Assembly: GCF_947487915.1 (NCBI RefSeq) | Contig: NZ_CANKYH010000001.1 | Location: forward strand, 1 to 64,000 | Direction: 5' to 3' | Origin: an uncultured Serinicoccus sp. | GTDB lineage: Bacteria; Actinomycetota; Actinomycetes; Actinomycetales; Dermatophilaceae | DNA length: 64,000 nucleotides | Shown: positions 1 to 8,231 of the stretch, in pieces | Layout of the letters: the number at the start of each line of letters is the position of its first letter | Position numbering within the stretch: the first letter of the stretch is position 1 | The notes under the pieces: generated by a model | Told to the model about the DNA's origin: nothing | The model's input: only the letters and a program-made list of their open reading frames with translations | The model's database searches: none | Position numbers and translations under genes: made by a program

Positions 1-214
1 CCCCGCCGTCGGCGAGCATCACCGCCACGTCGCTCAGCACCTGCCCGCGGTCGTGGACCGGCACGAACGACCGGCGGACCATCGCCGCGGACAGCTCACC
101 GGTCAGGCCGGTGCGCTCCGCCAGCAGGCGCAACCCCACACTGCCCGCGTGCGCCACCACGCCGACACCATCAGCAGAGACGGACAACCCCGACGACCAC
201 GACGTACGATTCAC
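1..214 (-). CDS. IS1380-family transposase, N-terminal fragment (cut by window edge)
   Basis: The reverse strand reads 71 codons from a GTG at 212-214, which directly follows an in-frame TAA, and runs off the left edge. The peptide shows the usual start of actinobacterial IS1380-type transposases: a GVGVVAHAGSVGLRLLAERTGL stretch (residues about 16-37 in sequence) followed by VHDRGQVLSDVAVMLADGG. The DDE catalytic residues lie outside the window, so intactness cannot be judged. I did not find the terminal inverted repeat with certainty. The element borders an AT-richer stretch and marks the edge of an accessory region. Family assignment is from recalled family pattern. Confidence 0.72.
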   Translation of the reverse strand, partial: MNRTSWSSGLSVSADGVGVVAHAGSVGLRLLAERTGLTGELSAAMVRRSFVPVHDRGQVLSDVAVMLADGG

Positions 215-279
215 TTACCGAGTGCTTCCTGCTGGGCGACCTGGGACCTTAGACAAGTCCAAGTCTTCCCTGCTCAGGG

Positions 280-296
280 AGCACTTCGGTGCTTTT
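280..296 (+). terminator. Short TTCG-loop hairpin followed by a T run
   Basis: AGCAC-TTCG-GTGCT followed by TTTT gives a five-pair stem with a stable tetraloop and a U tract on the plus strand, the form of an intrinsic terminator. A second, longer imperfect hairpin sits just before it at 261-286. Both lie upstream of the transposase start, where IS elements often carry stem-loops that block read-in or read-out transcription. No plus-strand gene ends here. Confidence 0.5.
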
Positions 297-1088
297 ACAC
301 GCCGATCACACCGCCACCCCGTGAACGATCCGGGCTAGCACGGACCGAGATGCAGCAGATAGTTGGCGAACTCGAGGCCTTGTTGGTCAACCTCATTTAC
401 GACGGACGGCTGGTCTCGAACATTCGGCGTCCTAAATTCCCTGTCGCCAAGGAGTGGGAGCAGGTCACGCGCACCAATTTTCGCTCTCCCGGCATTTGTC
501 ACCGCGTCGATCCCACGTGGTTCGCCAAGCCTGAATGGCTGGATCGCTGAACCCACGTGGTCCGACTTACGACATTGGTCCTGGAGGAGGGGCGAGCGGA
601 TGCCCCCCAGGTTGGATTTGCCAGTCCGGGCTCGAGATTGGGCCGGTGGACGAGACGACGCACCGCGCTTGGCGTGGGGTGGTGCCACCGCTCCCCGTTG
701 CCCGCTCGCAAACCTGCGCATGAGAGGAAAGGGTGAGGTCCTCTGCGTGAGAGCCAAAGCCGCTGGATTCGGGCGTTACGTGCCGGGACGAACTGGATAC
801 GCTGGGAACGTTAAGCACCTCCAGTCAGCAGGGGCCGACCCCTACTGCTCGTCAGACCCGTCTGCCTCGCAGGTGCGTTCTGGGTCGTGACCGGCGTCGC
901 AAGCTCTCGGAGAGTCCAGGTCCGGATTATCCATAGGGCATAGCCCCGGCCTGCCCCTGATACGGCTCGGTCGACCGGGGGGAGTCAACCTATCGAGTTG
1001 TAGTTGCCGACAGTGCCGATCCGTTGGGTCTCGTTCGGCAACGTTCCCAGAGAACTGCAGCCTTCCTAGTTGGCGGCTGGGGAATCAC
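297..1088. other. Gene-poor stretch, no recognisable product
   Basis: About 790 bases between the transposase end and the first recognisable gene. Several open frames cross it on both strands, but none gives a recognisable protein, plausible start site or consistent codon bias. The one visible regularity is the 8-bp palindrome CCACGTGG at 513-520 and again at 553-560, centres 40 bp apart. The composition is AT-richer than the rest of the window. It may be decayed mobile DNA. Confidence 0.5.
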
Positions 1089-1730
1089 TCAGTCTCTGGT
1101 TGGACTATGCTCGGTCAGGCTGCCGAGGGTCTGCATTGTCGAATCTCTTGCCCCATAACGTACGGACTCGCTTAGTGAGCAGGTAGAGCCGCCACCGTCG
1201 CCATGCGTTTGGGGAAGGCCCCGCCGGTACGAGAGGCGTACAGCTGCGTCAACCTCACGCGCCAACTTCCTCATGGCCTTAAGGAGATCATCAACGTTTG
1301 TCTTCGGTATGTCCTTGTAAGTGGCAACCCATTCCGGCATGCGGGACAAGGTCCGAAGAGACTCGTCTAACCCATAGAGCGTGTACTTTACCCGTGGTCG
1401 AATTTCCTTCAGTTGAGTCGCTCCAGTCCTCCCCGCATCTCTCCACGGGGCCGGGTCGGACCCTTCCACGAAGCGCTGCCGAAGGATGGTGGCCGAGGCC
1501 GCGGTCCGATGGATTCCCTCACCCAGGGCCTCCAAGTGCGGTTGCAAGGCAAGACGATGGGCCGCCCGCATTTCTGCACGCCGGTCTCCCAGTAGAGTTC
1601 CGATCAAAGTAAGCAACGAAGCCGCGGCAGCGATAGTTGCAACGATTAGAGTCGCTGTCGTTCCGTCTAGGAACGGCTCCGTTGCCGTAGCGTTTAGGGC
1701 CCAGGCGGGGGCCACCATATTTGGGGTCAT
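1089..1730 (-). CDS. Single-pass membrane protein of unknown function, third gene of the ImmA-PIN operon
   Basis: 213 aa. A hydrophobic segment at about residues 24-47 (TATLIVATIAAAASLLTLIGTLL) is followed by a basic, charged, mainly helical cytoplasmic part with no motif I recognise. The ATG abuts the TGA of the PIN gene (TGAATG, no gap), so translation is very likely coupled and the three genes form one operon. A membrane partner next to a toxin-like pair may place the system at the membrane, which is inference. The codon use is less GC-rich than in the core genes, consistent with transfer. Confidence 0.72.
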   Translation of the reverse strand: MTPNMVAPAWALNATATEPFLDGTTATLIVATIAAAASLLTLIGTLLGDRRAEMRAAHRLALQPHLEALGEGIHRTAASATILRQRFVEGSDPAPWRDAGRTGATQLKEIRPRVKYTLYGLDESLRTLSRMPEWVATYKDIPKTNVDDLLKAMRKLAREVDAAVRLSYRRGLPQTHGDGGGSTCSLSESVRYGARDSTMQTLGSLTEHSPTRD

Positions 1731-2237
1731 TCAAGCGGCATTCAGACGCAGTCCGAGTGATCGATACGCAGCGATAGGATCTAGGCTTACAACCCCGACC
1801 CCTGTGCAGGCGTCGGGGATCTTGACCCTATTTCTGCGTTGGGGTTCACTTAACTCGTGCGTGACTAGGATTGCCCCCTGTGCCTTCGCTTGAGCGATAA
1901 TACGGAAGTCTACCGAATCCAGAAAGTCAGCCACCGCGCTCTCGAGGTAAGGGCGCTGGGGCGCCTCGGCCCACTCTCGCAGTTCCACCATCGCAGCGAC
2001 CGTTTCAACGGTGTCATCGACCCAGAAGTCGGAGCGGACTCCGGCTGCCCACGCCTTGAGGGGATCTTCTTCCATCGAGTATTTACCGGCATTTATCTCG
2101 CTCTTGGTGTGAACGCTCGACGCGGCGTTGGTGAGGCCTGCGTCCTTGATCCATTCCCAGAACCCAGGGGCGATGTCAAACCCGTAGAACGTTCGACTCG
2201 CCGTGATGAAAACATTTGTGTCGAATATGTACATCAT
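1731..2237 (-). CDS. DUF4411-family PIN-like protein (predicted toxin RNase)
   Basis: 168 aa. It begins MMYIFDTNVFI, the first PIN-fold aspartate block (D6). It has an E-I pair in TKSEINAGKY, an acidic site in LDSVDFRIIAQA and a closing ILVTHE strand, followed by KIPDAC, the pattern of DUF4411 proteins. PIN-domain proteins are metal-dependent ribonucleases, and DUF4411 genes are known to follow ImmA/IrrE-type metallopeptidase genes as predicted toxin-antitoxin pairs. The start overlaps the upstream gene by 4 bp (ATGA). No substrate can be deduced from the sequence. Confidence 0.85.
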   Translation of the reverse strand: MMYIFDTNVFITASRTFYGFDIAPGFWEWIKDAGLTNAASSVHTKSEINAGKYSMEEDPLKAWAAGVRSDFWVDDTVETVAAMVELREWAEAPQRPYLESAVADFLDSVDFRIIAQAKAQGAILVTHELSEPQRRNRVKIPDACTGVGVVSLDPIAAYRSLGLRLNAA

Positions 2238-3373
2238 GTCCCTCCGAGTTCCCCCGCATACTTGTCGAACGTTACGGCAGACTTCATAGACATCAGGCGC
2301 ATCGCCTCAGTGTATGTAGTGTTGCCGCCGAGCGTGTCAGACACGATAGCCCGAGAAAGACGCTCTCCCACACGGAACGGAAGATTCGCGTAGTGGTCTC
2401 CGCCCTTAGAGTTGCGAGCTTCGGCTAGTTTGATGACGCGGGCCTCCTCAGAGGCGTATACTGCGTCGAAGTCCGCAAATGCCTCTATACCATAGCGGCG
2501 CAGTGCCTGCAATACCACAAGTGTGCCACACTTGTAACGTCGCGCGAGAAGATCTAGGGACTCAGGAAGAGTCTTGTCAGCCACATGGGGCCATGTATGC
2601 TTGAGATCGGTCTCGGGGACTAGGAGCAGAGATGCAACCTGGTTGCACCACCGCTCGAGTTCGTGCTTTGGCTCTCGGCGCGGGTCCTCGTTGCCGATTC
2701 CGGACATCCCTCGCCAGACGTGAGCATATTCGTGAGCGATGGTGAAGATCTGTCCGTTAAGGGTCTGATTGGCGTTGATGAAGACCAGGGGCGCAATTGG
2801 ATCCACTAGACTGAACCCACGGAATTCCATCGGATCGAGCATTCGGTGATTATTGTTGTCCACCATGGATGTGACGACGGTTAAGCCCCCAAGGGCTTCG
2901 AAGTTTCGCAGAAGGGTTTTGCGCGTGTCACTCCAGGTGCCGGTACGCTTAGAGACCGCCACGTCTAGAACGTGTGTCATGTGATCAGCCGTCTGCTCAG
3001 GACCCCAAGACGCAGCAACGCCCACGATTTCAACCGGACTAAAGGCAGATCTTTCCGCGTACTCGCGATACCACTCTTGGCGCTGCTGGCTTTGACGAAT
3101 GACTCTCATTAGGTCAGCGCTCGGCTCGTCGGGGGCTGCGTCGTAGCCGTCACGAAAGTCCTGCACCGGCAACTTCCAGGGCGGAGGTTCACGTCTGAGG
3201 AGGTAGCCGAATGGAATTCCGGCACTAGCGGCGAAATCCGTAAGCTGCTTCAGTGTTGGATCCTTATCCCCGCCGATCCACTTGGTAAATCGCGCGGGGA
3301 CGTCCCCACCGAAGGCAACTCGCTGGGCCCATCTCATAACGTCGCGGTCGACGGGAACGCGAACCGTGCTCAC
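2234..3373 (-). CDS. ImmA/IrrE-type metallopeptidase with N-terminal HTH-like region (predicted antitoxin)
   Basis: 379 aa from a GTG at 3371-3373. An ATG 39 bp further upstream is also in frame, but GGAGGT (3379-3384) is correctly spaced only for the GTG. The N-terminus, with PTLKQLTDFAASAGIPFGYL, matches the Xre-like segment of COG2856 proteins. The zinc-peptidase motif HEYAH is at about residues 214-218, with the downstream acidic helix EPKHELERWCNQVASLLLVP. Family members cleave repressors or act as antitoxins for the neighbouring PIN protein. It is the first gene of a three-gene operon with 4-bp overlap and abutting junctions. Confidence 0.87.
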   Translation of the reverse strand: MSTVRVPVDRDVMRWAQRVAFGGDVPARFTKWIGGDKDPTLKQLTDFAASAGIPFGYLLRREPPPWKLPVQDFRDGYDAAPDEPSADLMRVIRQSQQRQEWYREYAERSAFSPVEIVGVAASWGPEQTADHMTHVLDVAVSKRTGTWSDTRKTLLRNFEALGGLTVVTSMVDNNNHRMLDPMEFRGFSLVDPIAPLVFINANQTLNGQIFTIAHEYAHVWRGMSGIGNEDPRREPKHELERWCNQVASLLLVPETDLKHTWPHVADKTLPESLDLLARRYKCGTLVVLQALRRYGIEAFADFDAVYASEEARVIKLAEARNSKGGDHYANLPFRVGERLSRAIVSDTLGGNTTYTEAMRLMSMKSAVTFDKYAGELGGT

Positions 3374-3378
3374 AGCCG

Positions 3379-3384
3379 ACCTCC
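3379..3384 (-). promoter_or_regulatory. Ribosome binding site fixing the start of the ImmA-like gene
   Basis: GGAGGT on the minus strand lies five bases before the GTG at 3371-3373. The in-frame ATG at 3410-3412 is upstream of this site and has no comparable sequence, so the shorter protein is preferred. Confidence 0.65.
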
Positions 3385-4103
3385 AATCACCATGTTGAGC
3401 CTCTTGATCCACACCCTAGCGTCCCGCTCTGACCACCCCGGAGAGAAGCACGTGCGGGTCTCTACGCCTTCGCCCGCCCGGTGCCGCCACGATGACGGCA
3501 CGTCCCCTTCAGGGCGTAGGGATCGAAGCGTTGTCATGCGCAACCGGCGAGTTCGACCGTCCGGAGGCTCTCCCCGCATCCGTCCTGTATTCGGCGAAGT
3601 CGTGATGTATCGGCCCTCAACCGGGCGCGAGCGACCCAGCCCAAGGCGGGCTGAGCGACTCTGCCCCATAGTGGGCGGAAAGACGCGCCCCAGAGCGCGG
3701 AAGTCGAACCTTGGCCGCGGGAGGCGTCTTTCCACGCCCGGAGCGGTCCAGCACCCACCTGCCAGTCTGGACCTCTTGCGCATCGTCGAGTGCGCGACCT
3801 GAGCACGCCTCGACCTCACGGACTGCGGTTCTTGGCATGTGACAGTGCCGGGGTCGCGCAGTACGCGTCCACTGAACGTGCAGCGTCCTCGTGGCCTGCG
3901 GACCCTTTCAAGGCCGTGCATCCGCTGGGTGACAACCGCAAGTGCATGCCGTACGTCGACGCCTACTCGGTTCACCCCAACCTCCGTCTCGCAGGACCGT
4001 CCGGTCGCGACCTACAGTAGGGACGTCATAGCGGCCCGACGGGCTTCCTTTCAGGACACGCCCCCACCCGCACGAGTTTCGTGCTGCCTGGGGAGTCCTG
4101 CCG
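3385..4103. other. Gene-poor stretch with nested inverted repeats
   Basis: No open frame here gives a recognisable protein. At 3637-3653 CAGCCC and GGGCTG form a hairpin. At 3673-3739 a larger imperfect one forms: the 14-base arm at 3673-3686 pairs with 3724-3739 with a two-base bulge and encloses a further small stem. The stretch must hold the promoters of the minus-strand ImmA operon and the plus-strand helicase gene. Whether the stems are an RNA, a terminator pair or a recombination site cannot be told from one copy. Confidence 0.45.
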
Positions 4104-5978
4104 GTGTTCTTGCTTCGATCGTCCGTGCAGGGACTGTCCGTCTCCGAGGCGCACCTCGCCCAGTACATCGCGGAGCAGATGGCCATCACCACCGGCCGGT
4201 CGGCCTCCCCCTCCGAGTGCCGCTCGTGGGAGCGCAGCCTCCCCCGGCTGCGCGCCGACTTGATAGATGCCGGTCTTGGCGACGTCGAGATGCTCGTGGA
4301 GTACCAGCTCCCTCTCACCAGCAAGCGGGCCGACGTCGTCCTCGCCGGGCAGCACCCGCAGACCGGACGCGCGTCATACCTCGTGGTCGAGCTCAAGCAG
4401 TGGAGCGAGGCAGAGCGGTTCGAGGACAGCGACGTCCTCGTGCGGATCGACAGCTACGGCAACCGCCCGGTGCTGCACCCGCTGGAGCAGGTGCGAGGCT
4501 ACTGCGACTACCTCACCGACTTCGTCGTCACGCTGGCCGAGGACGAGCACGAGCTCGCCGGCACGGCATACCTGCACAACGCGACCAACCTGGGCATCGC
4601 AGACCTGCGTGACATGGCCACCCCCGACGCCGCGCGTCCGGCACGGATGTTCAGCGGACAGGACCGCAGCCAGTTCCTCGACTACCTGAGAAGCCGGTTC
4701 GCGCCCGGGGTGGCGGGCGCCGAGTATGCCGACCGACTGCTGAACAGCCGCGTCGCGCCCTCCAAGCAGCTTCTTGCCCTGGCGGCCGACGAGGTGCAGC
4801 GGCGGGAGCAGTTCGTCCTGCTCGACGAGCAACGCGACGCCTACGAGCTGGTGCTGCACGCCATGGAGAAGGCGCGGCGCGGGAACACGAAAACAGCTGT
4901 CGTCGTCATCGGAGGGCCCGGTAGTGGCAAGAGCGTGATCGCACTGTCCCTGATGGGCGAGCTGTCCCGGCAGGGGCGTGGGGTCATGCACGCGACGGGG
5001 TCGCAGTCGTTCACCAAGACGCTGCGAAAGGTGGCCGCCGCGCGGGCACCGCGGGTGCGCAAGCTGTTCGGCTACTTCAACGGCTTCATGGCGGCGGAGC
5101 CGAACGAGCTGGAGTGCCTGATCCTCGACGAGGCGCACCGCATCCGGGAGACGTCCGAGTCCCGCTTCACCCGCAAGGAGCACCGGACCGGGCGGCCGCA
5201 GCTCGATGAACTCCTCAGCGCCGCGCGAGTGCCCGTCTTCCTGCTCGACCAGAACCAGGTGGTGCGGCCCGGCGAGATGGGCACCGTGGAAGCGATCACC
5301 GGATATGCCGAATCACTCGGCATGGACGTGCACGAGATCGACCTCGACGACCAGTTCCGGTGCGGCGGGTCGGCGTTGTACGTCGAGTGGGTCGAGCGGT
5401 TGCTCGGGCTGGCCCCTGGCGGGCCCTTCGCCTGGGAGGGTGACGGGACGTTCGAGCTGCACGTCGTGGACTCCCCCGAGGAGCTGGAGCACGTGCTGGC
5501 CGGGCGCCAGGACGATGGCTACACCGCGCGGATGGCGGCGGGCTACTGCTGGCCGTGGTCGGACCCTGAGCCGGACGGGACGCTCGTGCCGGACGTGCGA
5601 ATTGGTGACTGGTCGCGACCGTGGAACCTCAAGGGTGATCGCTCGGTCGGCGGCGCGCCCGCTGCCGCGCTGTGGGCGACGGACCCGGCCGGCTTCGGGC
5701 AGGTGGGGTGCATCTATACCGCCCAGGGCTTCGAGTACGACCACGCGGGGATCATCATCGGCCCGGACCTCGTCTGGCGGGACGGTCACTGGCGCTCCGT
5801 GCGTGAAGGCAACAGGGACCCTGCCCTGCGCAACCGCACGAAGGTGTCGGACCACGACTTCGACCGGCTGGTGCGCAACGTCTACAAGGTGCTCCTGACG
5901 CGCGGCATGCAGAGCGCCTGGGTCTACTCCCCCGACCGGCATACCCGCGAATTCCTGCGGGGACTCATCCGGGGATAG
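4104..5978 (+). CDS. PD-(D/E)XK nuclease-like domain fused to DUF2075/Schlafen-type helicase domain
   Basis: 624 aa from a GTG with GGGGAG about nine bases upstream. Residues 60-100 resemble a restriction-type nuclease core: D77 in RADVVLAG and E96-x-K98 in LVVELKQW. The ATPase domain follows, with Walker A GGPGSGKS (270-277), Walker B LILDEAH (339-345), a sensor-like LLDQNQ, and a C-terminal part including YTAQGFEYD and NVYKVLLTRGM, typical of DUF2075 proteins. Nuclease-helicase fusions of this kind are common in phage-defence islands, so a role in restricting foreign nucleic acid is inferred. A modification-sensing HNH protein follows 102 bp downstream on the same strand. Confidence 0.85.
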   Translation: MFLLRSSVQGLSVSEAHLAQYIAEQMAITTGRSASPSECRSWERSLPRLRADLIDAGLGDVEMLVEYQLPLTSKRADVVLAGQHPQTGRASYLVVELKQWSEAERFEDSDVLVRIDSYGNRPVLHPLEQVRGYCDYLTDFVVTLAEDEHELAGTAYLHNATNLGIADLRDMATPDAARPARMFSGQDRSQFLDYLRSRFAPGVAGAEYADRLLNSRVAPSKQLLALAADEVQRREQFVLLDEQRDAYELVLHAMEKARRGNTKTAVVVIGGPGSGKSVIALSLMGELSRQGRGVMHATGSQSFTKTLRKVAAARAPRVRKLFGYFNGFMAAEPNELECLILDEAHRIRETSESRFTRKEHRTGRPQLDELLSAARVPVFLLDQNQVVRPGEMGTVEAITGYAESLGMDVHEIDLDDQFRCGGSALYVEWVERLLGLAPGGPFAWEGDGTFELHVVDSPEELEHVLAGRQDDGYTARMAAGYCWPWSDPEPDGTLVPDVRIGDWSRPWNLKGDRSVGGAPAAALWATDPAGFGQVGCIYTAQGFEYDHAGIIIGPDLVWRDGHWRSVREGNRDPALRNRTKVSDHDFDRLVRNVYKVLLTRGMQSAWVYSPDRHTREFLRGLIRG

Positions 5979-6080
5979 CCGGGCGACTTGCTGCCCTTGA
6001 CCACAAGCACACACCGACGGATCGACAGGCTTCCAGCGCTGGACACGCCTCCCCCGTGATGAGCACGGAAGGCGCATGCC

Positions 6081-6941
6081 GTGGCGGCATGGCTGCTGAC
6101 TATCAGCAAGGACTACCCCCAGCACTGGGAGTACGCCAAGGAGCACGGACTCTGGGATCTGATCACCGCCCGCGGGATCAAGGCCGGTGACGTCATCTAC
6201 TACTGGCAGAGCGGCGCCTCCCTGCTCGGCAAGGTGCGAGCGCTCCGGGACGCCTATGCGATCGACGCCGAGAAGGTCACACCAGGGCCGTGGGACGACT
6301 GGCCGGGTTCGGAGGACAAGCCTTACGTCCAGCGCTTCCCGCTCGAGGTGCTCGCCGGAGAGGCGGCCGAGCAGCCACGGTGGCACGACGTCGCGGCGGC
6401 CACCGGCCTGAGCAAGAACCCGACGTTTGTCAGGACGCTGACCGCCGAACAGCAGGCGATCATGGACGGCTATCTGGGGGGTGCCCCCAGCCCCCAGCAA
6501 TCACTGAGCGATGCCCAGCGGGAGCGCGTCTTCGCCGACCTGGACGAGGACCTGCGGGTGCGACGACTGCAGCTGGTTGCCCTACGCCAGGGCCAGCCTC
6601 GATTCCGCAGTGATCTCCTGCGTGCCTACGGCGGTCGGTGCGCGATCACCGGCACGGCCGTCGAGTCGGTCCTTGAGGCTGCTCACATCTCTCCGCACAA
6701 GGGTGGGCACACCAACGAGGTGTGGAACGGGATGCTCCTTCGCGCGGATATCCACACGCTCTTCGACCTGTTCCTCATCACCGTTGAGGTCGATAGCATG
6801 CGGGTAAGGGTGTCTCCCGCGCTCAGTAATTCCGAGTACGAGTCGCTGGAGGGCGTCACCGTGAACCTGCCGGGGCGGCTCGACGAGCAGCCACTGGCAG
6901 AGGCTTTCGCTGGACACAACGAGTCGTGCGACTGGCTCTGA
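6081..6941 (+). CDS. EVE-like domain fused to HNH endonuclease
   Basis: 286 aa from a GTG preceded by GGAAGG. The first about 95 residues (AAWLLTISK..., GIKAGDVIYYWQSGASLLGKVRAL) have the EVE/PUA-like pattern that in other proteins reads modified cytosines. The C-terminal half is an HNH nuclease: C187 in RCAITG, H202 in EAAHISPH, N216 in WNGMLL and H225 in RADIHTLFDL. The combination suggests a modification-dependent restriction enzyme. It lies 102 bp after the nuclease-helicase gene and may form a two-gene system with it. The nuclease call is firm; the EVE call is moderate. Confidence 0.83.
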   Translation: MAAWLLTISKDYPQHWEYAKEHGLWDLITARGIKAGDVIYYWQSGASLLGKVRALRDAYAIDAEKVTPGPWDDWPGSEDKPYVQRFPLEVLAGEAAEQPRWHDVAAATGLSKNPTFVRTLTAEQQAIMDGYLGGAPSPQQSLSDAQRERVFADLDEDLRVRRLQLVALRQGQPRFRSDLLRAYGGRCAITGTAVESVLEAAHISPHKGGHTNEVWNGMLLRADIHTLFDLFLITVEVDSMRVRVSPALSNSEYESLEGVTVNLPGRLDEQPLAEAFAGHNESCDWL

Positions 6942-7480
6942 AGGATGAACGTCAGGACTCGCAAGAGCGGCTGCGAATCTGCGCCACGGACCGAGGCTGG
7001 CTGTGATGCTTTACGTCATCCGTCTCGGTGTCGTCTCTGACGCCGACCGTTCTGCGGGAGTGGAGACAGCCAGTCAGCACCCACCGACTGAGTCAGTCGG
7101 TCCACAGCCACGAGATCGGTGCCGGTTTCTCGCCGGCTCAAGCTCGTGCCAGCCCTGTTGAAACCAGATGTCGCTGGGCTGGTCGGCATACACATGGTCG
7201 GTCTACATATGGGACAGCATAAGACGCTTGCGACGGCTCCCCTTGTCGTGCTCGGAGGTGGCGGGGCGCTCGCAGGTCATCAAGGACCTCGTGGATCGTC
7301 GTCGACATCGCGTCATCAAATTGGACGGCGGAGCGCCCCACGGTGGGCCTACGCCAAAGAAGGGGTGACAAATATCGGTTGAGTAACGATTGAACAACTC
7401 GGTGGGCAGGCGGGCGACTCTTGACGTACGTTCTCGGGGGCCACCATCCACTTCCGTTGCGACAACTTGAAGGACTCTCG
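6942..7480. other. Gene-poor stretch before the lipoprotein gene
   Basis: About 540 bases with no recognisable coding sequence and lower GC than the flanks. It contains the perfect palindrome described separately (7083-7101) and one GGCATAC copy at about 7186. It presumably holds the promoter of the lipoprotein gene. I could not assign -35/-10 boxes with confidence. Confidence 0.45.
7083..7101. promoter_or_regulatory. Perfect 9-bp palindrome with one-base centre (possible operator)
   Basis: ACCGACTGA-G-TCAGTCGGT is an exact inverted repeat in a gene-free stretch about 380 bp upstream of the lipoprotein start. The size and symmetry suit a dimeric repressor such as a TetR- or GntR-type protein. 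No such regulator is adjacent, so the role is unproven. Confidence 0.35.
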
Positions 7481-8137
7481 ATGCGCATTGCCACTCTCCC
7501 AGTCGCCCTGCTTGTCACCGCAGCCACTCTGGCTGCGTGTGGGGACACCGAGGATGAGCCTGCCAGCTCGCCAACTGCAGCGTCAGAAGAATCCGCTGCT
7601 GATGAGGAGATGGAGGAAGCCTCGGAAGAGTCGTCAGAGGTAGAAGAGCCTGCTGAGGCGACCACTGACCAGGAAGCCCAAGAAGAGGAGACATCCGCTG
7701 CCGCGGATGAGGCGGAGCCAGCGGATGACGAGAGTGGTTCTGATTCAGATGCCACCTTTGGTTCGGCGGTGCAGGTCAGCGACGGTATGACGGTCACGAT
7801 CAGCGAGCCGGAGCAGTTCACGCCCTCCAACACGGACTTCCTGTCGAGCGAGTGGGAGACGTTCATTCGAATGGACGTCCTGGTTGAGAACACGGGTGAG
7901 GAGCCACTCGAAGCCTTCAACGTCTACACCCGTGCCACCACTGGTAGCCAGGCCGCCGAAGAGGTGTACGACTATGAACAGGGACTAGAGACGCCGAGCG
8001 CAGTCATCCAGCCCGGACGCGAACTCGAGTACGCCATCGGTTATGGGGTAAGCGCTGGGGAGCCTTTCGACCTTACTGTGGAGGACGTGATGGACTTCTC
8101 CAGTCAGGGAGTGACGCTCTCAACGGTGATCGAGTAG
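7481..8137 (+). CDS. Secreted lipoprotein with acidic linker and DUF4352-like domain
   Basis: 218 aa. The start ATG follows GAAGGA by seven bases and yields MRIATLPVALLVTAATLAACG, a lipoprotein signal with lipobox LAAC; longer upstream frames lack this logic. Residues about 22-85 are an extremely Glu/Ser/Asp-rich linker. Residues about 95-210 (VQVSDGMTVTISEP..., FIRMDVLVENTGEEPLEAFNVY, VIQPGRELEYAIGYGV) match the immunoglobulin-like DUF4352 fold of extracellular actinobacterial lipoproteins. Its position inside a nuclease-rich island may be incidental. Function unknown. Confidence 0.85.
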   Translation: MRIATLPVALLVTAATLAACGDTEDEPASSPTAASEESAADEEMEEASEESSEVEEPAEATTDQEAQEEETSAAADEAEPADDESGSDSDATFGSAVQVSDGMTVTISEPEQFTPSNTDFLSSEWETFIRMDVLVENTGEEPLEAFNVYTRATTGSQAAEEVYDYEQGLETPSAVIQPGRELEYAIGYGVSAGEPFDLTVEDVMDFSSQGVTLSTVIE

Positions 8138-8231
8138 AGCACCTCAATTTGAGGCCCAAGGCGGGCACTCAAGCGTTGTGAGAATATCCAGCAGGAGGGC
8201 CCCGGGGAGCCCGGACGAGGAGGGGTGACCT

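Noticed and set aside
53..890. Several open frames of 60-175 codons on both strands
   Set aside because: No recognisable family, no ribosome sites, and one covers the transposase start in the antisense direction. They fit chance frames in GC-rich DNA.
3374..3412. Upstream ATG at 3412 as start of the ImmA-like gene
   Set aside because: It precedes the GGAGGT site, which is correctly spaced only for the GTG at 3373, and the extra 13 residues do not look like the family N-terminus.
3634..3740. tRNA gene
   Set aside because: The nested stems do not match cloverleaf arm lengths and there is no TTCGAAT-type T-loop or CCA-like end.
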